From: Anaerolineae bacterium
GTDB lineage: Bacteria; Chloroflexota; Anaerolineae; Promineifilales; Promineifilaceae
Reading direction: 5' to 3'
Length of the DNA stretch: 64,000 bases
Assembly: GCA_023382655.1 (NCBI GenBank)
Contig: JAHDWK010000001.1
Span: 359,089-423,088 of the forward strand
Translations under genes and position numbers: made by a program
Notes under the pieces: generated by a model
The model's input: the letters and a program-made list of their open reading frames with translations, nothing else
Database searches by the model: none
What the model was told of the DNA's origin: nothing
Shown here: one piece after another, positions 15,990 through 24,994 of the stretch
How the letters are laid out: each line of letters opens with the position of its first letter
How positions within the stretch are numbered: position 1 is the stretch's first letter

Positions 15990-17357
15990 ATGCGTTCCTG
16001 GTTTCTGGTTTTAGCAATAAGTGTACTGGTTTTGGCCGGTTGCCAGCCACAAGAGGAAGTGGTGATGGTGACGCCGCGTGTGGTGCCAACGGCGACGCCG
16101 CTGCCGACCCAAAGTAAATTTCTAGAGAATCATTTCAAACTCTCAACTCCAGATAGTCAAATGTTGATCCAGTTGCGAACAAGCCCCTACCAAATGCCTG
16201 TGTCTTTTATGAGTGCATTGAACATAATCCTTTCTGTGCCACCAGAATCCCCCGCCGATAACACGATACAAATAACACAGCGGCAACAGTTCGATGATTA
16301 TTTTCTCTCCTATATAGAAATGGACCTTGAACGATATTATCCAGAAGGAATAGCAGGAGCATCTGTATACCTGTTTCCTCGCCAGAGTATAAAACCTTCT
16401 GCTTATCTATTTGGACGGGGCATCATTGATTTTTTGAATGCCTATGGGCATCCTTTAGATGTAACCAAAGCGCAAACGTTAAAAATCGTTATCGATCCCT
16501 ACTGGTATAAAGGCACAATTATTCTTGAATCTGTGCCCATGCAACTGGATAGTGATTCAAATAGCGAGTTACTGCTATATGCTCGTACAGAGCCGTATGG
16601 CAGCGGTGAAAGTGCGTTTATTCCTATCAATATAACAACACAAAACCGTTTAGAAATAATCCCGAATGACTTTGGTTTTGTACACGAACTTGGTTGCTGG
16701 CAAGCCAATGCGGCACATGATCTCAACCGTGACAAACAAAACGACATTCTGCTTCGTTGCGATTTAGCTAAACCTGGGTTTTCAATGAGTCAACAAATTG
16801 TATTTACTTGGAGTGATGTTGGTATATTTCGTATCGGTGAAACTGATTCGGTTTTGTGGAGAGGGGCACAATTCCCATATGAGATTGAAATTGCTGATAT
16901 AGACTCCGATGGATTTGAAGAGATAGTCTGGTTCACTCCTTGTCAAGGAAATGCTTCAGGTCAATGTGAGGTTGTTAACGCATTTTCCTGGAGTGAGGAA
17001 ACTTACAACAAAGAACTCATGCCTATGGTCGTTCTCTCTGATTGTACACAGATAAGCGTGCAACCCGAGGCGCATGACCGAGTAAATAACTGTGTTCTTC
17101 AATTGAGCAATGCCGTACTCGCCCAAACCGATCCCACCATCCCCACCCAAATTACCGACCTGCTCCATTATCTACCCACCGATGACCCAGAGGCACGGCC
17201 GTACCGCGAACACCTGACCTACCTGTTAGGCTACAATTACGAATTGAGCGGGGATGAGGACACGGCCGTGTCCACCTACCTCTCCCTCATCCAGCAATCA
17301 CCCACCTCACCGTGGGCCTGGCTGGCCTGGGCGCGTTTGGAACCGGTGGAGGAATAA
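15990..17357 (+). CDS. lipoprotein of unknown function
   Basis: 455 residues. A signal peptide ends in the lipobox VLAGC (Cys 18), followed by a Thr/Pro linker (TPRVVPTATPLPTQ). The body is hydrophilic and contains calcium-binding-like repeats (DLNRDKQND, DIDSDGFEEIVWF) reminiscent of FG-GAP/VCBS propellers, then a C-terminal helical segment that may be TPR-like (YLLGYNYELSGDEDTAVSTYLSLIQQSP). It is likely an exported surface protein; the partner is unknown. The middle of the gene (16100-17100) is distinctly more AT-rich than the 3' end and free of octamers, which suggests a different origin for that part. Confidence 0.75.
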   Translation: MRSWFLVLAISVLVLAGCQPQEEVVMVTPRVVPTATPLPTQSKFLENHFKLSTPDSQMLIQLRTSPYQMPVSFMSALNIILSVPPESPADNTIQITQRQQFDDYFLSYIEMDLERYYPEGIAGASVYLFPRQSIKPSAYLFGRGIIDFLNAYGHPLDVTKAQTLKIVIDPYWYKGTIILESVPMQLDSDSNSELLLYARTEPYGSGESAFIPINITTQNRLEIIPNDFGFVHELGCWQANAAHDLNRDKQNDILLRCDLAKPGFSMSQQIVFTWSDVGIFRIGETDSVLWRGAQFPYEIEIADIDSDGFEEIVWFTPCQGNASGQCEVVNAFSWSEETYNKELMPMVVLSDCTQISVQPEAHDRVNNCVLQLSNAVLAQTDPTIPTQITDLLHYLPTDDPEARPYREHLTYLLGYNYELSGDEDTAVSTYLSLIQQSPTSPWAWLAWARLEPVEE

Positions 17358-17372
17358 CAAACGGCCGTTGCC

Positions 17373-18353
17373 TCAAGTGTCTGGTAGATCAGGCAGGTCA
17401 GATGGGGAGTTGTTGAGTTCCAGCTTTTTGAGGCGGTAGAGTGTTTCCTGGGTAAGCTGGCGGTGTTTGCTGGTGATGTCCGCCTGAATGCCAAAGAGGA
17501 AGATGAGCATCCCCACCAGAATCAGGCCGGTGCCAAAGGTGATGGACTGCGTGAAACGGCCGATCCCCCGCTCGCCGATCACCCAAAAGTAAAAAAAGCG
17601 TAGCCAGAGCAAAGCCCCCACCGTCAAAAAGGGCAGCGAGGCGTAGGTAAAGGTGCGCAGCGGTTCATAAAAGGCATACAGGCGAACGATGGTGCTGGCC
17701 TGGGCTTTGATGAAGTGCCACATGGAGCGTTGCAGGCGCGACGGCCGTGTCGGGCTATTTGTCTGCACCGGAATGCTCACAATCGTCATCCCCAATTTGC
17801 CCGCCTGGATAATGCTGTCCAGTGTGTAGCTAAACTGTGTCAGGATATTCAACCGCAGGGCTGCCTCGCGGGAGTAGGCGCGGAAACCGCTGGGCGCATC
17901 GGGCACGTCGGCGCCGCTGACGGTGCGCACCGACCAACTTCCCAGCTTTTGCAGCAGCCGTTTTAGCGGCGAAAAATGGGCGATCTGGTCAATTTGCCGG
18001 TCGGCAATGACAATATCGGCCTGCTGTGCCAGTACGGGCGCTACCAGTTCGGGGATGTAGCGCCCCGGATATTGGTTGTCGGCGTCGGTGTTCACAATGA
18101 CGTCCGCCCCCAGACGCAGGCAGGCATCCAACCCATCTTGAAATGCCCGCGCCAACCCCATATTGCGGCGGTGGCTGATGATGTGCTGCACGCCGCAAGC
18201 CCGCGCCACCTGTACCGTGTCGTCAGTGCTGCCATCGTCAATGACCAGCACCTCGATGCAATCAATACCGGGCACGGCCGTCGGCAGTTCCGCCACTGTT
18301 TGGGGCAATGTTTCCGCTTCGTTGTAGCAGGGGATTTGAATGATGAGTTTCAT
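17373..18353 (-). CDS. family 2 glycosyltransferase, dolichyl-phosphate-mannose-synthase-like
   Basis: 326 residues. An N-terminal GT2 domain has IPCYNEAETLPQTV, VIDDGSTDDTV and NTDADNQYPG (DXD-type metal site), followed by two C-terminal membrane helices. This is the DPM1/GtrB-like layout that transfers a sugar to undecaprenyl phosphate. ATG 18353 is chosen; an in-frame start 33 bp upstream would overlap the next gene. It ends with PSDLPDLPDT, perhaps repeat-derived. It is probably co-transcribed with the ATL gene upstream. Confidence 0.88.
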   Translation of the reverse strand: MKLIIQIPCYNEAETLPQTVAELPTAVPGIDCIEVLVIDDGSTDDTVQVARACGVQHIISHRRNMGLARAFQDGLDACLRLGADVIVNTDADNQYPGRYIPELVAPVLAQQADIVIADRQIDQIAHFSPLKRLLQKLGSWSVRTVSGADVPDAPSGFRAYSREAALRLNILTQFSYTLDSIIQAGKLGMTIVSIPVQTNSPTRPSRLQRSMWHFIKAQASTIVRLYAFYEPLRTFTYASLPFLTVGALLWLRFFYFWVIGERGIGRFTQSITFGTGLILVGMLIFLFGIQADITSKHRQLTQETLYRLKKLELNNSPSDLPDLPDT

Positions 18354-18385
18354 GGTTATAATGGTAAAGGGCAGTGGTAGCACCA

Positions 18386-18766
18386 CTACCCCTTACCACT
18401 GAGAATATCGTCCAGTTCTACCAGGTGCAGCCCTTCCCACAGATAAATGTCCAGATTGATACGGCCGTGTTCATCCACCATCACCCCTTCTGCCCGCAGC
18501 AAGTTGGCCTGTTCCGCTGCCGCCTTGTCCCGGCTGTGAATGCTGATGCGCCCCTTGTTATTCACCACTCGCTGCCAGGGCACGGTGGCTGACGTATACG
18601 GTTCGCCGCTGTCCGGTGCGCTCAGGGCGCTGAGGGCGTAGCCTACCGCCCGTGCTGCATTGCGGCGACCGAGCATGAGGGCGATACGGCCGTAGCTCGT
18701 CACCTTGCCCGGCGGAATTTGCTGCGCCACTTTGTACACCTGCACATAAAAGCTGAGCTTGCTCAT
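18386..18766 (-). CDS. alkyltransferase-like (ATL) DNA-repair protein
   Basis: 126 residues homologous to the DNA-binding domain of O6-alkylguanine-DNA alkyltransferase. The methyl-acceptor PCHRV motif is replaced by PWQRVVNNKG, so the reactive Cys is Trp. That is diagnostic of ATL proteins, which bind O6-alkylguanine lesions and recruit nucleotide-excision repair rather than transferring the alkyl group. Start at 18766 (MSKLSFYVQVYKVAQQIPPGKVTSYGRIA). It lies 32 bp upstream of the GT2 gene on the same strand. Confidence 0.9.
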   Translation of the reverse strand: MSKLSFYVQVYKVAQQIPPGKVTSYGRIALMLGRRNAARAVGYALSALSAPDSGEPYTSATVPWQRVVNNKGRISIHSRDKAAAEQANLLRAEGVMVDEHGRINLDIYLWEGLHLVELDDILSGKG

Positions 18767-18929
18767 GCCCGGTATCTTATCCACAGTTCTCCGGTTAGAC
18801 CACTTCCCCCTATCCAAGTTTTCACGCTTTGTTTACCTCCCCACTGCCCACTTGATGATATAACCGGCGCATATTCTTAATGAAGTTGTGTGTTATTCGG
18901 GGTACAAGCCGAGAGTGGAGACAAAAGCA

Positions 18930-19316
18930 ATGAACAGGTCTGTCCTGGTTGTGGATGATGAACCATTAACCCGTAATCTCCTCCGATTGATGTTAGAACC
19001 GGCTGGTTATCAAGTCTGTGGCGCCGGCGATGGGTTTGAAGCATTGACAATGGTAAAGGAAGCCCATCCTGACATCATGATTTTGGATGTGATGATGCCG
19101 GCTATGGATGGGCTGACGGTATGCCGGTTGATCCGTGAAGATGCAGAAGTGGCCGGCATCCCGATTATCATGTTGAGTGGCAAAGTGCATCGGGATGCCG
19201 TTCAAGAAGGTTTACAGGCGGGGGCCAACCGGTATCTGGCTAAACCCATGTCCCGTATCGGTCTACTGCAAGAGCTACAAGAGGTACTGGCAGAAACGGC
19301 CGTTGCCTCTAACTAA
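18930..19316 (+). CDS. single-domain response regulator
   Basis: 128-residue stand-alone receiver domain. Acidic pair in VVDDEP, phospho-acceptor Asp in IMILDVMMP, conserved Ser in IMLSGK and Lys in YLAKPMS. There is no output domain, so it probably acts by protein-protein contact. Start at 18930 with a GGAG site; the cognate kinase is not adjacent (the GAF kinase at 52.9 kb is a distant candidate). It overlaps the convergent DJ-1 gene by 8 bp. Confidence 0.92.
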   Translation: MNRSVLVVDDEPLTRNLLRLMLEPAGYQVCGAGDGFEALTMVKEAHPDIMILDVMMPAMDGLTVCRLIREDAEVAGIPIIMLSGKVHRDAVQEGLQAGANRYLAKPMSRIGLLQELQEVLAETAVASN

Positions 19317-19935
19317 ACCCCAAATCCGCTTCCACATCCGCCCAACTCCCCAAACGGTCAATATGTAACGCGTTGTAGAATTGATACGCCTTCTCCGGCG
19401 AACTGAGCTGCGCCAGCAGCACCAGGGCCGCCCGGTAGCTGACCAATCCACCATTGGCCGTCACCCGCCGGTTATCTACCACCACCGGGGCATCAACCTG
19501 CACCTGCACCTCTGGAAATTGTGCCTGTAACTGCGCCTCGCCGCCAAACCAGGTGGTGGCTCGTTTCCCGGCCAACACACCGGCCTGCGCCAACAAAAAA
19601 GCACCACTGCAATTGCTGCCCACCCACTGCGCCGTTTCTTCCTGCCGTCGAATAAAATCGTTCAACTTCTCATTTTGCAGCAGATGATCAATCTCGTTGG
19701 CGCCTGGCACCAACAGTACATCCAGGGTGATGTCGTCGGCGATGGTAGCGTCTACGCTCAGGGTAATCCCTTCGGCGGTGGTAATGGTTGGTTGCGGCTC
19801 TACGCCAATAAGCAGTACTTCCCAATCGGCAAACCAGCTTTGCTGCCGCGCCAGGCCAAACAGTTCGGCCGGGGCAATGACCTCACTGGTCAATACCTCG
19901 TCAAACACAATAATGCCAATTTTTTTGTTTGTCAT
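19309..19935 (-). CDS. DJ-1/PfpI family protein
   Basis: 208 residues of the class I glutamine-amidotransferase-like fold. The nucleophile elbow VGSNCSGAFLLAQAG carries the reactive Cys, and TTWFGGEAQLQAQFPEV and ANGGLVSYRAAL follow, as in isonitrile-hydratase/ThiJ-like members. Specific activity is unknown. It is divergent from the AraC regulator 166 bp away, so regulation by that protein is plausible. Confidence 0.88.
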   Translation of the reverse strand: MTNKKIGIIVFDEVLTSEVIAPAELFGLARQQSWFADWEVLLIGVEPQPTITTAEGITLSVDATIADDITLDVLLVPGANEIDHLLQNEKLNDFIRRQEETAQWVGSNCSGAFLLAQAGVLAGKRATTWFGGEAQLQAQFPEVQVQVDAPVVVDNRRVTANGGLVSYRAALVLLAQLSSPEKAYQFYNALHIDRLGSWADVEADLGFS

Positions 19936-20101
19936 CTTTTCATTTCTCCAGGTATGATTGTGGTTAAAATCAGCCTGAGCTTAACCGATTAGTCGGTGGG
20001 TGTATTGTATTTTTTCGACACCCTGTGCTATGAAAGTTATTCTGGCAAAGGTCATGATCTGACGTTTTTCACCCTGTCAGATGTCACCTTGTCACCTTGT
20101 C

Positions 20102-20974
20102 ATGTCTACACAAAACACGGCCGTACATCCCGCCTCCCCTCTACCCCACCTGGGTCTGCTATTGGCTTCCCCTTCGCCGGCGTTGGCCCCCTATGTGCAT
20201 AGTTACTGGTTTATCAACCGCTCCTGGACACGGCCGTTACCCCTGGAAGAATATCTCTACCCGGAAGGTGGCTTGGGTGTCGTCTTTAATAGCGGCGATC
20301 CGATTATGGTGGATGGTACGGCCGTGACTGCTCCCGCGTTTTTGGACGCCACAAACAGCTTCAGAACCCGGCTTGGTTTTCAGCAGCATACGGCGGTAGT
20401 GGGTATTCGTTTTCACCCTGGCGGCGCTTATCCGTTTTTTCCCATGCCCCTTAAAGAACTTCAGAATATGCCGGTGGCTCTCGATCAAATCTTACCTTCT
20501 GCTCTGGCTTCCCAGAGTGAACAATTGGCCGCTTTGCCTACCTTGCCGCAAAAAATCGCCCATCTGGAGTATATGTTGTGGCAGTGGCAAAAGCCCCAGC
20601 GTGAACTAGCCACAGACACACGCACAATCCTGGCTGCCATCCGTCAGGCACAGGGTCAGGTAAACATCAAATCGCTGGCTGATGCCCGTTTCATTAGCCA
20701 ACGGCAGTTGGAGCGCCTATTCCAGGCACAGGTCGGCATGTCGGCCAAGACATATGCCCGCCTGGTGCGGGTGCAAAGAGCGCGCACCGCGTTAAGGCAA
20801 GCAACGCCCGCGGCCGCTCACCTCAGTCAAGACCTGGGTTTTTACGATCAATCCCATTTTATTCATGAATTCCGGGCCATTATGGGTCTGACGCCCCAAC
20901 AATACCGGCAGAATCGGGCGCTACGCCAGCAAAACCGGCCGGCGGAAAGGCTAAATCAGGAAGATAGAGCATGA
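20102..20974 (+). CDS. AraC-family transcriptional regulator
   Basis: 290 residues. The N-terminal ligand-binding region (YVHSYWFINRSW, YLYPEGGLGVVFNSGD) is of the DUF6597 type; the C-terminal double helix-turn-helix (about 205-285) has ARFISQRQLERLFQAQVGMS and DLGFYDQSHFIHEFRAIMGLTPQQYR. It likely controls the divergent DJ-1 gene and the downstream F420-type oxidoreductase, with which it overlaps by 4 bp (ATGA). ATG 20102 is preferred over upstream in-frame codons. Confidence 0.88.
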   Translation: MSTQNTAVHPASPLPHLGLLLASPSPALAPYVHSYWFINRSWTRPLPLEEYLYPEGGLGVVFNSGDPIMVDGTAVTAPAFLDATNSFRTRLGFQQHTAVVGIRFHPGGAYPFFPMPLKELQNMPVALDQILPSALASQSEQLAALPTLPQKIAHLEYMLWQWQKPQRELATDTRTILAAIRQAQGQVNIKSLADARFISQRQLERLFQAQVGMSAKTYARLVRVQRARTALRQATPAAAHLSQDLGFYDQSHFIHEFRAIMGLTPQQYRQNRALRQQNRPAERLNQEDRA

Positions 20975-21450
20975 ATTGGTGGTACACCATGAATCGGCGG
21001 ATTGCTTCTAGCGGGCCGGGTGCGCAGTTGTTTTCACACATTGCGCATCGGCTGGATGGACCAAGTTTGCGCTGGAGCCACGGCCGTTTTGCTCCCGGCG
21101 CTTTCCTCACTGGCGTCCCGCTGATTACGCTCACGACCATTGGCGCTAAGAGTGGGCAACCTCGTTCCGTTCCCCTGTTGGGTGCGCCGGATGGGGAAAA
21201 TATCATCCTCATCGCCTCCAACTGGGGTGGTAAAAAGCACCCATCCTGGTACCACAATATCAAAACCAATCCGCAGGTGCAGGTTGCCCGCCAGGGCCAA
21301 ACCAAAACTTTCATTGCCCAGGAAGTGACCGGCGCTGAATACGGCCGTTGCTGGCAACAAGCAGTGGCGATCTATCCAGGTTATGAATTGTATAAATCGC
21401 GGACAGACGGCCGTGACATCCCCGTTTTTCTACTCGCCCCTCAAAATTGA
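20971..21450 (+). CDS. deazaflavin (F420)-dependent nitroreductase/quinone reductase-like protein
   Basis: 159 residues of the Ddn/DUF385 family: [20 protein letters not shown] followed by [20 protein letters not shown] and QVQV. Members bind F420H2 and reduce quinones, nitro compounds or enones. Coupled to the AraC gene by a 4-bp overlap. Together with the LLM protein at 62.5 kb it suggests that the host makes F420. Confidence 0.9.
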   Translation: MNWWYTMNRRIASSGPGAQLFSHIAHRLDGPSLRWSHGRFAPGAFLTGVPLITLTTIGAKSGQPRSVPLLGAPDGENIILIASNWGGKKHPSWYHNIKTNPQVQVARQGQTKTFIAQEVTGAEYGRCWQQAVAIYPGYELYKSRTDGRDIPVFLLAPQN

Positions 21451-21572
21451 CTCCCTATTTCCGTTTGAATTTTGACAGGCAAGCCGGTAAAATAAGCTCT
21501 GTTGAGCCTGGGGTGGGAACAACTCTTAGATTCTCAAATCCGTGCCAACAGTACCAATTTAAGGGGAAAGAA

Positions 21573-22424
21573 ATGAAAACCTTATTCAAACACCTTTCGG
21601 TGTTACCAATTCTGTTTATGTTTTTAGCATTGGTGGTCAGCTTAGCTGCCTGTGGCAATGATGCACCAGCCACATCGGTAGCTGAAGTAGTCGAAGCCGA
21701 GCCGTCAGACACGCCGGTGCCGCCTACCGACACCCCAGAACCCACTAACACGCCGCTGCCCACAGACACCCCGGCGCCGACAGAAACCCCCACCAACACA
21801 CCGACGCCAACAAATACACCCACCGCCACACATACGCCCACTAATACCCCGACCCACACACCAGAGCCAACCGACACACCGACTGCCACCCATACACCCG
21901 CAGCGACCAACACGCCCGCTGCCTCCGCTACCCCCCGCCCTCCTGTGGCTACCGCCACCCCTTCCGCCACCGCCACCAGTGAAGCAGAAGCCACACCGGA
22001 GTTCATTACGATTTACTACATCTCCAACCCCAACGACATTCTAGGTGTTTTCCCGGTGAAAGCGTTTGATGCCGATGAATTGCGTCAACAAATGAACACA
22101 ATTCAATTCGCGCTGAACACGATGCGCTCAAACCTGGATGCTGCCAAAGCCGGGGATGCCGCCGCGTGTGCTAATTACATAAGCGCTTATAACAATGTCT
22201 TGTATTCCGGCATCTTCTTTGATCCGGTCCCCCCGGATTGGCAAGATATTGACTATATCTACTTTCTTTCTTTTATTTATGCACTGGATCGCACCCGCCC
22301 GGCGTATCTGGCTTGTGTGAATGGTGGAGCTATGGGTGATTTTAATTATGGGCTGGCTTATACAGCCATTGAAGACACATTAAGTATTCTGAATCCGGCC
22401 ATTATTAGCGCCAATTCTCGATAA
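21573..22424 (+). CDS. Thr/Pro-linker lipoprotein
   Basis: 283 residues. Signal peptide with lipobox SLAAC (Cys 26), then about 110 residues of Thr-Pro repeats (variations on [12 protein letters not shown]) that probably span the cell wall, and a globular C-terminal domain of about 145 residues with no family I recognise. AAGGGGAAAG precedes ATG 21573. The TP array is built of CACCNACACC-type codon repeats and could vary by slippage. Confidence 0.8.
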   Translation: MKTLFKHLSVLPILFMFLALVVSLAACGNDAPATSVAEVVEAEPSDTPVPPTDTPEPTNTPLPTDTPAPTETPTNTPTPTNTPTATHTPTNTPTHTPEPTDTPTATHTPAATNTPAASATPRPPVATATPSATATSEAEATPEFITIYYISNPNDILGVFPVKAFDADELRQQMNTIQFALNTMRSNLDAAKAGDAAACANYISAYNNVLYSGIFFDPVPPDWQDIDYIYFLSFIYALDRTRPAYLACVNGGAMGDFNYGLAYTAIEDTLSILNPAIISANSR

Positions 22425-22465
22425 AGAAATCGGGGGAGGGATACGGCCGTGTCCTTCCCCCTTTT

Positions 22466-22822
22466 TCATCCACCCACATACTTCACCTTATACCCAAGCG
22501 TCTGTAAGGCGGCAGCTATCTTTTCCCGGTGATCTCCCTGAATTTCGATGGCATCCTCTTTGATGGCCCCGCCGACCCCGCAGCTTTTTTTCAGGCTGGT
22601 TGCCAATGTCTTTCTATCCTCCGGCGTTAACTGTAAATTCATCACCACTGTCACCGTCTTACCACCCCGCCCTTTCTTTTCGCGGCGAATGTGCGCAGTT
22701 TGCTCCGCCGGCGGCAGGCTTTTGGGTTTTGGACAGCGGCAAGGATAACTGCCGCAGCGTTCACAACGCTTCGCAAAAGCAGAATCTGTAGAATAGACAA
22801 TGTTTCGTTTTTGCTGAGGCAT
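22466..22822 (-). CDS. SUI1/eIF1-like translation factor (YciH)
   Basis: 118 residues. An N-terminal Cys-rich knuckle (CERCGSYPCRCP) is followed by a SUI1 domain (KKGRGGKTVTVVMNLQL, LKKSCGVGGAIKEDAIEIQGDHREKI, LGYKVKYVGG). Bacterial YciH-type proteins resemble eIF1 and affect initiation fidelity; their role outside enterobacteria is poorly known. The second of two adjacent ATG codons is used here. Confidence 0.92.
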   Translation of the reverse strand: MPQQKRNIVYSTDSAFAKRCERCGSYPCRCPKPKSLPPAEQTAHIRREKKGRGGKTVTVVMNLQLTPEDRKTLATSLKKSCGVGGAIKEDAIEIQGDHREKIAAALQTLGYKVKYVGG

Positions 22823-22879
22823 CAAACGCTTAACCTTCTCGGCAGGCGCGTGCTGCTTTGACCCTGTAGTGTCACCGTA

Positions 22880-22908
22880 TTGACACCTTGCGATTGCTGC
22901 ATTACAAT
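22880..22908 (+). promoter_or_regulatory. consensus promoter with no coding gene downstream
   Basis: TTGACA (22880-22885), 17 bp, TACAAT (22903-22908): 6 of 6 and 5 of 6 matches. It points into a 100-base stretch that ends in a strong terminator, and no supported plus-strand gene lies there. Confidence 0.65.
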
Positions 22909-22914
22909 AAACAC

Positions 22915-23018
22915 GTACTTCCTCCTCTCAATACCAATGGTCTGAACAGCAGGTTCAGGGCAGAGGCAAAATGGGAGATGGGCGGGGTCAAGGGGTTGCC
23001 CCGCCCTCCTGTTTTTTT
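22915..23018 (+). ncRNA. putative small RNA, about 104 nt
   Basis: The transcript is predicted from a promoter at 22880-22908 and a terminator ending in seven T at 23012-23018. Predicted fold: C-rich single-stranded 5' end (CTTCCTCCTC at 22918-22927, complementary to a Shine-Dalgarno core), then a hairpin CTGAAC / GTTCAG within a CCTCT / AGAGG stem, then the terminator. It matches none of the conserved motifs of 6S, SRP, tmRNA or RNase P RNA that I know. Its 3' end overlaps the 3' end of the dipeptidase gene by two bases. Confidence 0.5.
22974..23018 (+). terminator. intrinsic terminator of the putative small RNA
   Basis: GGGCGGGG (22980-22987) pairs with CCCCGCCC (22999-23006) around an 11-base loop, extendable by GGAG/CTCC with a bulge, and is followed by TG and seven T. 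The T-run is on the plus strand, so it does not serve the minus-strand dipeptidase gene. Confidence 0.7.
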
Positions 23019-24081
23019 ATGGCAATGTTTGACGGAGGAGAGTGAGCCAGTTTCCACCCATGATATTTTCTACATCAGGCTGGTCATAACCACGTTCCCG
23101 CAGTTTATCACCAATCTTAGCCAGGTCAGCAACCGAATCCAGTTCCGCCGGAATATCGGCCGCGCCAAAACCGCCATCCAGGTCGCTGCCAATGCCCACG
23201 TGCGCGGCGCTGCCGGTTAACTGGCACATGTGGTCAATATGGGCGACCACGTGATCCAGTGTCACCAACTCTTTACGCTCACCACGACGGTGTCCCGCTT
23301 TCAAAAAGGAACTACTGAGTACCACACCGATGACGCCTTGACGCTCACCAATCAGCCGAATTTGGGTGTCGCTGAGCTGGCGCTCCGTGGGCACTAAGGT
23401 GCGGGCATTGCTGTGGGTGGCAACCACCACGCCAGGATAACTGTCCAGTGCTTCCAGCGAGGCTTTTTCGCTCATGTGCGTCAAATCCAGGATGAAACCG
23501 AACTGAGCCATCACGTCCAATAGCTGACGGCCGTCCGGCGTCAATCCATGTTCACTGCCCCGCCACGCGCCGGAAGCATAGCGCGTGTCATCCCAGGCCA
23601 GCCCAATCAGGCGCAGCCCCCGCGCATACCACATTTCTACCTCTTCCGGCTGCCGAATGGGGTCGGCTCCTTCCATCAAGGGAACGATGCCGAGGAGATG
23701 GTTTTCTTCTGTGGCCAAGCTGGCAACCACATCATCCAGGCTTTTGGCGTCAGTGACCAGGCGGATGTTGTCTTGTTCGTCAGCCAGGCGGTGGTAATAA
23801 TCCAGTTGGGCCATACCCTGGCGGTGGGCTTCGGCGGCGTCTTTATAACCGACTTTGGTGCCAATACCGGCCAGAGGGCTGGCGGTGGGCATGACAAAAA
23901 TGGTGCCGAACACCAGCCCCACGCCGCCCTTTTGCAGTTCGGGCAGGGTGACGGTGGCGATGCCGTTGCGGCTTTGCCCTTTTTCGGCGGCACGGATGGT
24001 ATCCAGGGGTTGGGTGAGGTCACGGCCGTGTTCCAGCACGTTATAAGCCAGGTCAAGGTGAGCGTCTACAATCATTATCAT
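23017..24081 (-). CDS. membrane dipeptidase (peptidase M19)
   Basis: 354 residues, usual for renal-dipeptidase-like zinc enzymes. IVDAHLDLAYN holds the HxD zinc ligands, VPLMEGADPI the bridging Glu, VVATHSNARTL and GIGSDLDGGFG later metal and substrate residues. It hydrolyses dipeptides, possibly D-amino-acid containing. ATG 24081 begins two bases after the stop of the endonuclease IV gene, so the two are translationally coupled; a TTG 6 bp upstream is less likely. Confidence 0.9.
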   Translation of the reverse strand: MIMIVDAHLDLAYNVLEHGRDLTQPLDTIRAAEKGQSRNGIATVTLPELQKGGVGLVFGTIFVMPTASPLAGIGTKVGYKDAAEAHRQGMAQLDYYHRLADEQDNIRLVTDAKSLDDVVASLATEENHLLGIVPLMEGADPIRQPEEVEMWYARGLRLIGLAWDDTRYASGAWRGSEHGLTPDGRQLLDVMAQFGFILDLTHMSEKASLEALDSYPGVVVATHSNARTLVPTERQLSDTQIRLIGERQGVIGVVLSSSFLKAGHRRGERKELVTLDHVVAHIDHMCQLTGSAAHVGIGSDLDGGFGAADIPAELDSVADLAKIGDKLRERGYDQPDVENIMGGNWLTLLRQTLP

Positions 24082-24083
24082 CC

Positions 24084-24959
24084 TCAAGCGCGGATCAGAG
24101 CGCGCAGCCGTTTCAGGTTTTCCACATCCATGTCAATTTCATTGCCCTCGGCGTCTTTTTCCGTTTTGGGCGTTTCCAGGTGGGCGGGATGGTCTGCCCA
24201 GCGCGAGTCATTAACAAAGTTAGCAAAGCCTTCTCGCCCAATGTGCCCATCGCCAATGTGTTCGTGCCGGTCTTTGCGTGACCCCAATTCATGTTGGCTG
24301 TCATTGAAGTGGAAACATTTAATCCACTCCAGCCCAATCACCCCGTCAAATTCGGCCATTGTTTGCGCATAGGTGGCAGGGGTGCGAATGTCATATCCGG
24401 CAGCAAAGACGTGGCAGGTGTCAAAACAAACGCCCAGCCGTTCGTGCCGCTCCGCGCCATCCAGCATAGTCGCCAGATGGCTAAAGGCGCGGCCCAGGTT
24501 GGTGCCCTGCCCGGCCATAGTTTCCAGGCAGATAGTGACCTGGGGGGCGGACACGGCCGTGTCCGCCAACAATCGTCGCAACGCCCGCACGATTTGGGCT
24601 ATGCCCGTCGCCTCATCCCCTTCCATGTAAGAGCCGGGATGAAAGGTAATCAAGGGGATGTCAAAAGCAGCAGCGCGCTCCACCTCATCCCGTAACGCCT
24701 GGTAGGATTTTTCCCACAATGCCTCATCAGGTGAGGCCACGTTGATCAGATAACTGGCATGGACGGCCACGGGGAAGATGTGGCTGTATTGGGCCTGGGC
24801 TTGCCGGTATTTTTCTACGTCTTCGGCTGTGATCGGTTTGGCCGCCCACTGCCGGTTACTTTTGGTAAAGACCAGCATTGAGTCACAGCCGGCGTCATTG
24901 CCACGCTTGAATGCTTCGTACAGCCCGCCGGCTGCGCTCATGTGTGCCCCTAATCGCAT
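24084..24959 (-). CDS. nfo: deoxyribonuclease IV (AP endonuclease)
   Basis: 291 residues. It cleaves DNA 5' to abasic sites in base-excision repair. Signature elements of the trinuclear-zinc TIM barrel: GAHMSAAGGL, VHASYLINVASP, LITFHPGSY, ICLETMAGQG, GVCFDTCHVFAAGYD, FHFNDSQHELGSRKDRHEHIGDG. All the metal ligands I would expect are present. First gene of a two-gene unit with the dipeptidase. Confidence 0.96.
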   Translation of the reverse strand: MRLGAHMSAAGGLYEAFKRGNDAGCDSMLVFTKSNRQWAAKPITAEDVEKYRQAQAQYSHIFPVAVHASYLINVASPDEALWEKSYQALRDEVERAAAFDIPLITFHPGSYMEGDEATGIAQIVRALRRLLADTAVSAPQVTICLETMAGQGTNLGRAFSHLATMLDGAERHERLGVCFDTCHVFAAGYDIRTPATYAQTMAEFDGVIGLEWIKCFHFNDSQHELGSRKDRHEHIGDGHIGREGFANFVNDSRWADHPAHLETPKTEKDAEGNEIDMDVENLKRLRALIRA

Positions 24960-24994
24960 AAATTCTCCTGAGTAGAATGACCGGAAAAATCGTC

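Noticed and set aside
21700..22000. Dense ACC-ACA-CC direct repeats that could suggest a CRISPR-like or minisatellite array
   Set aside because: They encode the Thr/Pro linker of a lipoprotein, have no constant spacer length and lack a repeat-spacer pattern.
21455..22006. Minus-strand frame with Gly/Val repeats opposite the Thr/Pro lipoprotein
   Set aside because: It arises from the complement of Thr/Pro codons and has no start signals.
22915..23018. SRP RNA or 6S RNA
   Set aside because: The SRP domain IV loop (GGAAGG...AGCAG) is absent, and the length and fold do not fit 6S RNA.
22888..23220. Open frame on the plus strand as a coding gene
   Set aside because: It starts at a weak codon, runs through a terminator hairpin and overlaps the real dipeptidase gene antisense.
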